A DNA stretch of 5,496 nucleotides from CAYVDH01 sp964450355 (GTDB lineage Bacteria; Bacteroidota; Bacteroidia; NS11-12g; UBA955), in contig CAYVDH010000209.1 in the NCBI GenBank assembly GCA_964450355.1, forward strand, positions 1-5,496, read 5' to 3'. Shown here piece by piece: positions 1 to 5,496 of this stretch (its first letter is position 1; each line of letters opens with the position of its first letter). The translations under genes and the position numbers were made by a program. Below the pieces are notes generated by a model. It searched no databases. It worked only from the letters and a program-made list of their open reading frames with translations, and was not told the DNA's origin.

Positions 1-605
1 AAAATAAAACCAATGATGATAAGAATCCATCCAAAATATTTATTGATGTTGAAGAAGATTCTTGCATTCAATTTTTTACCAATTAAATCTGATAAAAACA
101 CTTTCAATACATCCATAAAAAACAACACGATTAAAATGGTAATGATGTTGATGCTTACTAACACATTGTAATTATTCTCCCCAGCATATTTTAAACTAAT
201 AGACCCTAAAATATTGAACCACAAAAAGAATGTAAAAGGATTGGTTAAGTTCATGAAAAAACCTTTAAATAAACTTTTGCTTGCAGGTACCCTTTGCGAA
301 TATGATTGTAAAAAAGCTTTGTATTGATGCCTTATTGCTTTCACTCCTAACAACATCATGGCTATAGCTCCTGCTAGGCTGTATATTTTTTGAAATCCAG
401 CAGATTCCATGTACTCAGAGAAACCGAATATGCACAACATCACCATCAATAAATCAGAAAGAAAAACACCAAGAGCCATGACAACTCCTTTTTTCATTCC
501 CTCTTGGATGCTGGTATGAATAAGTTTAAAGAAAGCTGGACCAAATAGCAACAAACTGATTAAAAACCCCTGCCATACTCCGTTTAATATTGGTGATATA
601 TACAT
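1..605 (-). CDS. LysE-family transporter (partial, 3' end off the window)
   Basis: I translated this frame by hand from the ATG at 605-603. It stays open for 201 codons and reaches the left edge without a stop, so only the last few residues are probably missing (family members are usually about 200-215 residues). It is an inner-membrane protein with about six hydrophobic segments. LysE/RhtB-like landmarks are visible: Gly22-Pro23 at the end of the first segment, a charged loop with E35-G36, Asp51 in the second segment, a Gly-rich third segment near residues 76-91, and the NLTNP motif at 119-123. Members of this family export amino acids or similar small solutes by proton exchange; the substrate cannot be read from sequence. 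The start lies two bases after the stop of the thioredoxin-like gene (TAA-AA-ATG), which suggests one transcript and coupled translation. No Shine-Dalgarno sequence is seen. The family call is fairly sure, the role is not. Confidence 0.82.
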   Translation of the reverse strand, partial: MYISPILNGVWQGFLISLLLFGPAFFKLIHTSIQEGMKKGVVMALGVFLSDLLMVMLCIFGFSEYMESAGFQKIYSLAGAIAMMLLGVKAIRHQYKAFLQSYSQRVPASKSLFKGFFMNLTNPFTFFLWFNILGSISLKYAGENNYNVLVSINIITILIVLFFMDVLKVFLSDLIGKKLNARIFFNINKYFGWILIIIGFI

Positions 606-607
606 TT

Positions 608-1753
608 TTATTTTAGTAACAATTCTAATTTTTCCTTAATTAAATTCTCAAAATCTAAGCTGTAACCTTGGTGTACAAACTCAATCAAGCCATTTTTAAT
701 GATGACGACAGTTGGATAAGCTTTTACTCCATAATCACTTGCTAATCCTTTATTTACTTTTAATATATCATAGTTAATTTTAAACACTTTCATGTATTTA
801 TCTAATTTTACCCAATCACCCTCAAATGGGTTGACTCCATACAATTTCACACCCTTGGATTTGTATGTTTCGCTAATTTTTATCAAGGTAGGAACAGATT
901 GAGCACATGGTGAACAAGTTGTAAAGAAGAAATCTAAAATGATGATAGAATCTTTTATAAATAAATTTTCTCTGATGCTGTCTTTCCCATGAATAATCCC
1001 TTGCAATTGTTTTGCTGAGTCTTTGACATTAATTTTTTTAATGGATTTTATATTTTCCTGTTGAATGGAATCACCATTTAAACTTTTATTAAATACTATT
1101 TTCATGGAATCTATTTTCAATTTTGTCAAATTCGAGTCTAAATTTTTTGTTAGTTTTAACAATCGACAATTATGTATAAAATGATTTCCATTTGATTCAG
1201 AATCAAACCCAAAATAAACTGGCAAAAAATCTTGTTTTGAAATGAGCACTTGTGTTATTGAAATCGTTTTTTCTCCATAATAATTTTTGTATTTTTTTTT
1301 ACTTATAAAACTGTAAAAACCATTACAATTTCTAAATTTCATTCTTTTATATGGAATAAAAATACTGTTAAAAGGTCGATATCTGCAATTGTTTTTATAA
1401 AAATGATAATCATTGTTGATATCTCCGTCATTTAAACAAGTAAAAGTACTTTTAAATCTGTTTGAATACATGATTACTTTACTAGAATCATAAATATATT
1501 CTCTGAAAACCTTTCCACTGTCATATGATTTAGAAAAGCCAATGCCACTTTTATTGATTGATTGATATTTCCATAATGTAACATTGGTATCTTGTAAATG
1601 ACTTTGTTTTAAAGTTTCTTCAAACTCCACACCAATTGAATTTAAACTTCTGCATGCTTCATTTATTTTTTTAATGACTTCTTTTTTTGATTGTGCATTC
1701 AGCGACCCTGTAAACAAGCATAGTACGATTAAATAAACAGTTCTGAATAACAT
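608..1753 (-). CDS. Secreted two-domain protein with C-terminal TlpA-like thioredoxin domain
   Basis: 381 residues. Residues 1-20 are a signal peptide (hydrophobic core, then LNA before Q21, a type I cleavage site; no lipobox), so the protein should act in the periplasm. Residues about 22-225 form a beta-rich, lysine- and asparagine-rich domain that I do not recognise; its position and size recall the LolA-like or uncharacterised N-terminal domains found before thioredoxin domains in Bacteroidota, but that is inference. A polar linker follows at about 225-260. Residues about 262-381 are a TlpA/ResA-like thioredoxin fold: a hydrophobic strand, the redox motif C280-S-P-C283 followed by AQSVP, and the expected cis-proline P347 in KAYPTVV. 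Both active cysteines are present, so a thiol-disulfide reductase or oxidase role is likely; the partner is unknown. The mature N-terminal domain adds Cys 34, 106, 123, 143 and 196. The gene is visibly AT-richer than the crotonase across the gap: 23 G+C in 120 bases at 1261-1380 by hand count. It probably leads the leftward pair. Confidence 0.87.
   Translation of the reverse strand: MLFRTVYLIVLCLFTGSLNAQSKKEVIKKINEACRSLNSIGVEFEETLKQSHLQDTNVTLWKYQSINKSGIGFSKSYDSGKVFREYIYDSSKVIMYSNRFKSTFTCLNDGDINNDYHFYKNNCRYRPFNSIFIPYKRMKFRNCNGFYSFISKKKYKNYYGEKTISITQVLISKQDFLPVYFGFDSESNGNHFIHNCRLLKLTKNLDSNLTKLKIDSMKIVFNKSLNGDSIQQENIKSIKKINVKDSAKQLQGIIHGKDSIRENLFIKDSIIILDFFFTTCSPCAQSVPTLIKISETYKSKGVKLYGVNPFEGDWVKLDKYMKVFKINYDILKVNKGLASDYGVKAYPTVVIIKNGLIEFVHQGYSLDFENLIKEKLELLLK
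1292..1300 (-). repeat. A9 homopolymer tract inside the thioredoxin-like gene
   Basis: Nine consecutive T on the plus strand read as three AAA lysine codons (K152-K154) in the thioredoxin-like gene. The tract lies upstream of the redox domain, so a one-base slip would remove residues from about 155 onward, including C280 and C283. In such AT-rich DNA the tract may be chance. Confidence 0.5.
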
Positions 1754-1759
1754 GTCTTA

Positions 1760-1791
1760 CAAGATTAATCATTTTATCTTAATTTTGCAAA
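1760..1791 (-). promoter_or_regulatory. Bacteroidetes-type promoter of the thioredoxin-like/LysE pair
   Basis: Read on the minus strand, TTTG (1791-1788) is followed after exactly 20 bases by TAATCTTG (1767-1760). This fits the Bacteroidetes primary sigma factor pattern TTTG, about 19-21 bases, TAnnTTTG, with one mismatch (C for the first T of TTTG). Only six bases separate the -7 element from the ATG at 1753, so the mRNA would start at or within a few bases of the start codon. The prediction is by pattern only. Confidence 0.55.
1780..1787 (+). promoter_or_regulatory. -7 promoter element of the crotonase/NagZ-AmiE pair
   Basis: TAATTTTG matches the Bacteroidetes -7 consensus TAnnTTTG exactly. 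Seven bases separate it from the ATG at 1795, so the predicted transcript is leaderless or nearly so. I see no good TTG or TTTG about 20 bases upstream, so the -33 element is weak or absent. The element overlaps the -33 region of the opposite-strand promoter. Confidence 0.5.
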
Positions 1792-1792
1792 A
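1783..1792. promoter_or_regulatory. 10-bp perfect palindrome TTTTGCAAAA shared by both divergent promoters
   Basis: The ten bases equal their own reverse complement. The left half is the TTTG of the plus-strand -7 element; the right half, read on the other strand, is the -33 TTTG of the leftward promoter. It could simply follow from two promoter motifs facing each other, or be an operator half-site arrangement. A second 8-bp palindrome, GATTAATC, lies at 1763-1770 over the leftward -7 element. Confidence 0.35.
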
Positions 1793-1794
1793 CT

Positions 1795-2568
1795 ATGTAT
1801 AACAATATTCTTACTCATTCTGAAAATGGGCTTTTTACTATAACCATCAACAGAGAAAATAAATTGAATGCTTTAAACATTGAAACACTTCAAGAAATAA
1901 AAGCTGCAATTACACAAGCTAATAATGAACCTGGCATTGCTGGCATAGTATTAACTGGCGCAGGAACCAAAGCTTTTGCCGCTGGAGCAGACATCTCTGA
2001 ATTCGCTAATTTTGATGTTAAACAAGCCACTAAAATGTCAGCCGATGGACATGAGGTAATGAATACCATAGAGCGAAGTGCTATACCTGTCATAGCAGCT
2101 GTCAATGGTTTTGCTCTTGGCGGTGGTTGTGAATTAGCCATGGCTTGCCACATCAGAATAGCCAGCGAAAACGCTAAATTCGGCCAACCTGAAGTGAATC
2201 TAGGTGTTCCTCCGGGCTATGGTGGCACTCAAAGATTGGTGCATTTAATTGGAAAATCAAGAGCTATAGAATTGTTATTAACTGCCGAAGTTATTAGTGC
2301 ACATTCGGCCGCAGAATACGGACTTGTAAGCGAAGTAGTTCCCAGTGAAGATTTGCTGCCAAGATGCGAAGAAATCATCAACAAACTAAAATCAAAATCT
2401 CCTAAAGCCCTTGCAGCTGTTATTGCTTGTGTGAACGATTGCATCAGCGAATCTGCCAATGGTTTTGAAACAGAAATAAACGAATTTGGCAAAGCTTTTG
2501 CAACATCTGATTTTAAAGAGGGTACTGATGCTTTTTTAAATAAAAGAATAGCTGATTTCAAACGATAA
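1795..2568 (+). CDS. Enoyl-CoA hydratase/isomerase (crotonase family)
   Basis: 257 residues, the usual full length for the family, with no signal peptide, so cytoplasmic. It should add water across the double bond of trans-2-enoyl-CoA thioesters, as in beta-oxidation or short-chain acyl-CoA metabolism. Evidence: the oxyanion-hole segment FAAGADI (61-67, with A65) and LGGGCE (108-113, with G110), and both catalytic glutamates of true hydratases, E113 and E133 (in FGQPEVNLG), equivalent to Glu144 and Glu164 of rat mitochondrial crotonase. PPGYGGTQRL follows at 139-148, and the C-terminal helix ends in AFLNKRIADFKR as in the rat enzyme. Having both Glu argues against an isomerase or dehalogenase subtype, but chain-length preference cannot be read. 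The start is set by the family's N-terminal strand and by the promoter seven bases before it. Its stop overlaps the start of the cell-wall enzyme downstream; no functional link between the two is obvious. Confidence 0.93.
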   Translation: MYNNILTHSENGLFTITINRENKLNALNIETLQEIKAAITQANNEPGIAGIVLTGAGTKAFAAGADISEFANFDVKQATKMSADGHEVMNTIERSAIPVIAAVNGFALGGGCELAMACHIRIASENAKFGQPEVNLGVPPGYGGTQRLVHLIGKSRAIELLLTAEVISAHSAAEYGLVSEVVPSEDLLPRCEEIINKLKSKSPKALAAVIACVNDCISESANGFETEINEFGKAFATSDFKEGTDAFLNKRIADFKR

Positions 2569-2570
2569 TG
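2566..2570 (+). promoter_or_regulatory. TAATG stop-start overlap coupling crotonase to the NagZ-AmiE fusion
   Basis: The TAA stop of the crotonase shares its last A with the ATG of the next gene. The preceding bases contain no Shine-Dalgarno-like sequence, so the second gene probably relies on ribosomes that finish the first one. This also supports the chosen ATG, because it places an intact signal peptide directly at the N-terminus. Confidence 0.7.
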
Positions 2571-5414
2571 AACATAAAAATATCAATCTTATTCCTTTGT
2601 ATTTATCCATTATTTTCTTCTGCGCAAGACAAAACATATTGGCATGAACAACAAATAAAATCCATGAGCCTCGACCAAAAAATTGGTCAATTATTTATGG
2701 TTGCAGCTTATTCAAACAAAGAAGCTTCGCATACTGCAGAGATAGAAAATCTAATTTTGAATTACCACATAGGTGGACTTATTTTTTTTCAAAACGATGC
2801 TTTAAAACAAGCTTATTTAACCAATTATTACCAATCGCTTTCTAAGACTCCTATGATGATAGGAATTGATGGAGAATGGGGCTTGGCAATGCGTTTACAA
2901 AACACTCAAAAATTTCCTTATGCCATCACCCTTGGCGCTTTAAACTCCGACTCCTTGGTGTTTCAAATTGCAGCCGCTCAGGCAAGGCAATTTAAACGTA
3001 TAGGCATACACATCAACTTTGCTCCAGTGGTGGACATCAATAACAACCCCAAAAACCCCATCATTGGTTTCCGTTCATTTGGGGATAACAAATACCGTGT
3101 AGCTCGATTGGCTTCTGCATTTTCAAATGGATTGATGAGTGAAAACATTTTATCGTGCGCTAAACATTTTCCTGGTCATGGCGATGTTCACACCGACTCG
3201 CATTTGGATATGCCTGTAGTGAACAAAAATAAAAAAGAACTTGACTCCATGGAATTATACCCTTTTCAATATTTAATCAAAAATGGTGTTCCAAGTGTCA
3301 TGGTTGCTCACATACAATACCCTCAGCTTGAACGCTACAGCAAAAGACCTTCTTCTTTATCTAAATACACCATTGATACCTTATTGAAACAAGAAATGGG
3401 ATTCAATGGGCTAGTATTTACTGATGCCCTGAACATGAAAGGTGCTAGTAAAAATTTTGCTCCTGGTTACATTGACTTAGAAGCATACAAAGCAGGAAAT
3501 GACATTTTATTATTCAGCGAAAATGTACCCTTAGCTCATCAAATCATCAAAGAACAAATTTTATCAGGCAAGCTATCTGAAAAGGAATTGGATGCTAAGG
3601 TTTTGAAAATATTAAAATGGAAAGAATATGTTGGTTTGAGTCAATATCAAGCAATTGATTTAAAAAATTTAGAAAACGATTTAAAAGGCGATGAAAATCT
3701 TGAATTATTTAAGCAAGTGGCGAACAACACCGTTAGCAAAGCAAATGACCCTTTAAAAATTTTACCTTTAACAAAAACCAGTAAAGTGATTGCATTAACC
3801 ATAGGTGATAACATTCCAAATTCATACACAAAAAAATTGAGTGAAAACAATGTTACATCCATTCAATTGTCTAAAAATGCATCAGCTAAAGTGATTCAAA
3901 ACGTTCAGAAAAAAATCACTGTTGGCACTACTGTGATTGTGAGCATACACCAACCCAAAGCATGGAATCAACTCACAAATGGAATAAGTCAGAGTGAATA
4001 CAATTTGATTAACCAGTTGCAACTAAAACACAAAGTAATAGTCATTGGATTTTGCAGTCCTTATGCCTTACAAAACATCAAAAAAAATGCAGCTATAATT
4101 GCTGCTTATGAGGATTCAGAAGCCTTTCATATTGCTGCGATAAATTTAATATACGACAAAATAAAAGAAAAAGGGACTGTTCCTGTAAAAATTCAATTTG
4201 GACAAATAAACGCTACTCCAAAACTTCCTAGTTTCAAGCCTAATACTGATGGAATTGACACGACATTGTTGTTACCAATAGATGACATTGCCAATCAAAT
4301 ATTAAAAAACAAAGCAGCTCCAGGTTGCCGAATATTGGTTACTAAGAACAATAAAGTTTATTATGACAAATGCTTTGGCTATTTAACCTATGAAAACAAA
4401 GCCAAGGTTGAACCCTACACAGTGTACGACATTGCTAGTGTCACTAAAGTAGCAAGCACTACAATTTCAGTAATGAAACTTTTTGATGAAGGCAAACTCA
4501 GTTTAAATAAAAAATTAGGTGATTATCTACCTGAAACCAAAGGCACAAACAAGCAAAACTTAATTATAAAAGATGTATTGATGCACCAAGCTGGACTTAC
4601 AGCTTGGATACCATTTTACAAAGCAACACTTCCTAATTTTGAACATTGTTACACTCAAAAAATTGACAGCAATCACACTGTATTGATTTGCGATGACATG
4701 TATGAACTGAGTGGATTAAAAGATTCTGTATATAAAGAAATACTAGAAAGTGAATTGGAATCAAGGACCTATAGATACAGTGACTTAGGCATGATATTGA
4801 TGCAAAAAGTAGTAGAAACCATTTCAAAAAAACCATTGGATGTATTTGTTTATGATGAATTTTATTCTCCAATGAATTTAAATAGAATTACCTATCTCCC
4901 ACTTGCCAATGGATTGACTAAAGCAGAAATAGCCCCAACTCAAAACGATTTAATTTTTCGCAGACAAATCATCAAAGGGCATGTGCACGACCCAGCAGCC
5001 GCCATGTTGGGTGGCATTAGTGGACATGCTGGTTTGTTTTCCGATGCTTATAGTTTAGCATGTATCATGGAAATGCTTAACTACAAAGGGATGTACAAGG
5101 GGAAAAGGTATTTAAAAGAAACAACCATTATAGAGTTTACTAAATACCACAGCAAATACAGCCGCAGAGGATTGGGATTCGACAAACCAGATTTCAGCGG
5201 CAAGACCAGTCCTGCCAGTACACTTGGCAGTGATTTAATGTTTGGACATACAGGATTTACTGGCACCTGTGTGTGGGCTGATCCTAAATACAATTTGGTG
5301 TATGTGTTTTTAAGTAACCGCACATTTCCTAACGAGGAAAATAAAGAACTTATAAGTGGCAATTACCGTACCCGCATTCAAGACCAAATATACAAAGCCA
5401 TTGGGGTGAAGTAA
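2568..5414 (+). CDS. Secreted fusion: GH3 NagZ-like beta-N-acetylglucosaminidase + AmiE-like serine hydrolase
   Basis: 948 residues. The signal peptide is residues 1-19 (SSA before Q20). Residues about 25-360 are a GH3 barrel of NagZ type: IDGEWG (100-105) in the sugar pocket, RSFG (169-172), KHFPGHGD (199-206), the Asp210-Ser-His212 dyad that serves as acid/base in NagZ, and nucleophile Asp286 in FTDALNMKGA. Residues about 375-560 are an alpha/beta second domain, as in secreted NagZ of Bacillus. Residues about 570-945 are a class C beta-lactamase/AmiE fold: S624-V-T-K627 (nucleophile and general base), Y737-S-D739 in place of the usual Y-x-N, and H894-T-G896 in place of K-T-G. The family role would be to cut stem peptide from MurNAc and release GlcNAc from peptidoglycan fragments in the periplasm. 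This order of domains is known in Bacteroidota. The GH3 call is strong; the amidase role of the C-terminal half is inferred, and an esterase or peptidase is possible. No frameshift is seen. Confidence 0.92.
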   Translation: MNIKISILFLCIYPLFSSAQDKTYWHEQQIKSMSLDQKIGQLFMVAAYSNKEASHTAEIENLILNYHIGGLIFFQNDALKQAYLTNYYQSLSKTPMMIGIDGEWGLAMRLQNTQKFPYAITLGALNSDSLVFQIAAAQARQFKRIGIHINFAPVVDINNNPKNPIIGFRSFGDNKYRVARLASAFSNGLMSENILSCAKHFPGHGDVHTDSHLDMPVVNKNKKELDSMELYPFQYLIKNGVPSVMVAHIQYPQLERYSKRPSSLSKYTIDTLLKQEMGFNGLVFTDALNMKGASKNFAPGYIDLEAYKAGNDILLFSENVPLAHQIIKEQILSGKLSEKELDAKVLKILKWKEYVGLSQYQAIDLKNLENDLKGDENLELFKQVANNTVSKANDPLKILPLTKTSKVIALTIGDNIPNSYTKKLSENNVTSIQLSKNASAKVIQNVQKKITVGTTVIVSIHQPKAWNQLTNGISQSEYNLINQLQLKHKVIVIGFCSPYALQNIKKNAAIIAAYEDSEAFHIAAINLIYDKIKEKGTVPVKIQFGQINATPKLPSFKPNTDGIDTTLLLPIDDIANQILKNKAAPGCRILVTKNNKVYYDKCFGYLTYENKAKVEPYTVYDIASVTKVASTTISVMKLFDEGKLSLNKKLGDYLPETKGTNKQNLIIKDVLMHQAGLTAWIPFYKATLPNFEHCYTQKIDSNHTVLICDDMYELSGLKDSVYKEILESELESRTYRYSDLGMILMQKVVETISKKPLDVFVYDEFYSPMNLNRITYLPLANGLTKAEIAPTQNDLIFRRQIIKGHVHDPAAAMLGGISGHAGLFSDAYSLACIMEMLNYKGMYKGKRYLKETTIIEFTKYHSKYSRRGLGFDKPDFSGKTSPASTLGSDLMFGHTGFTGTCVWADPKYNLVYVFLSNRTFPNEENKELISGNYRTRIQDQIYKAIGVK

Positions 5415-5425
5415 GCTGGGGATTT

Positions 5426-5448
5426 TAGATTGTAGATTGTAGATTGTA
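5426..5448. repeat. Tandem heptamer TAGATTG x3 plus partial copy
   Basis: Three perfect head-to-tail copies of TAGATTG at 5426-5432, 5433-5439 and 5440-5446, then TA of a fourth. It starts 12 bases after the stop of the fusion gene in otherwise unremarkable non-coding DNA (5415-5496). Short heptamer arrays of this kind occur between genes in several bacteria; here it could be a replication-slippage product. I see no clear terminator around it. Confidence 0.8.
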
Positions 5449-5496
5449 AAACGAAGAAATCAGAATGTAGTAAAAATTTGTTATAAGTGGCTTATT

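Noticed and set aside
1..605. CcdA/DsbD-like electron carrier as partner of the thioredoxin-like protein
   Set aside because: CcdA-type proteins need two membrane cysteines. Only C58 is present in the visible 201 residues, and the NLTNP and GP motifs fit LysE better.
1890..2561. Two long open frames on the minus strand opposite the crotonase (1890-2153 and 2229-2561)
   Set aside because: They lie antisense to a gene with clear family motifs, have no recognisable protein features, and follow from the codon use of the real gene.
4437..5262. A beta-lactamase resistance gene in the C-terminal half of the fusion
   Set aside because: The fold is shared, but the usual Y-x-N and K-T-G motifs are changed to Y-S-D and H-T-G, and fusion to NagZ points to a cell-wall amidase or related hydrolase.
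3647..5362. Minus-strand open frames within the NagZ-AmiE fusion (3647-3862, 4633-4872, 5081-5362)
   Set aside because: All are antisense to a continuous, well-conserved protein and show no promoter or family signature; treated as shadows.
5471..5480. A -7 promoter element near the right edge (AAAATTTG)
   Set aside because: The required TA before nnTTTG is AA, and no TTG lies at the right distance upstream.
5483..5495. Hairpin ATAAG-TGG-CTTAT as a terminator of the rightward operon
   Set aside because: The stem is only five mostly A-T pairs, with no G+C-rich core, and the window ends before any T-run could be seen.

Overview
The window looks like chromosomal DNA of an AT-rich member of the Bacteroidota; I cannot place it more finely. 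Three things point there: near-consensus Bacteroidetes-type promoters (-7 element TAnnTTTG) in the only divergent intergenic gap, no convincing Shine-Dalgarno sequences, and a long secreted fusion of a GH3 N-acetylglucosaminidase to a class C beta-lactamase-like hydrolase, an architecture I know mainly from that phylum.

Layout: two operon-like pairs diverge from a 41-bp gap at 1754-1794. Leftward (minus strand) runs a secreted two-domain thioredoxin-fold protein (608-1753). Two bases after its stop comes a LysE-family membrane exporter that runs off the left edge of the window (605 to 1). Rightward (plus strand) runs an enoyl-CoA hydratase of the crotonase family (1795-2568). It overlaps by one base (TAATG) the start of the 948-residue NagZ-like/AmiE-like fusion (2568-5414). 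The last 82 bases are non-coding and carry a short tandem heptamer repeat.

How the genes may work together: the fusion is the most informative gene. Its GH3 half has the Asp-Ser-His dyad and nucleophile Asp of NagZ-type beta-N-acetylglucosaminidases. Its C-terminal half has the SxxK, Tyr and H-T-G motifs of serine hydrolases such as the muramyl-L-alanine amidase AmiE. With a signal peptide, it would strip stem peptides and GlcNAc from peptidoglycan fragments in the periplasm. The thioredoxin-like protein is also exported, but nothing in the sequence ties it to cell-wall recycling. The exporter is probably coupled to it in translation. The crotonase is a cytoplasmic fatty-acid or CoA enzyme, and its link to the cell-wall enzyme is only the shared transcript.

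I see no RNA gene, mobile element, CRISPR array or defence system. No wholly undescribed system is evident. The points most worth checking are the overlapping divergent promoters predicted to give nearly leaderless transcripts, the catalytic status of both halves of the fusion, and the unassigned cysteine-containing N-terminal domain of the thioredoxin-like protein.
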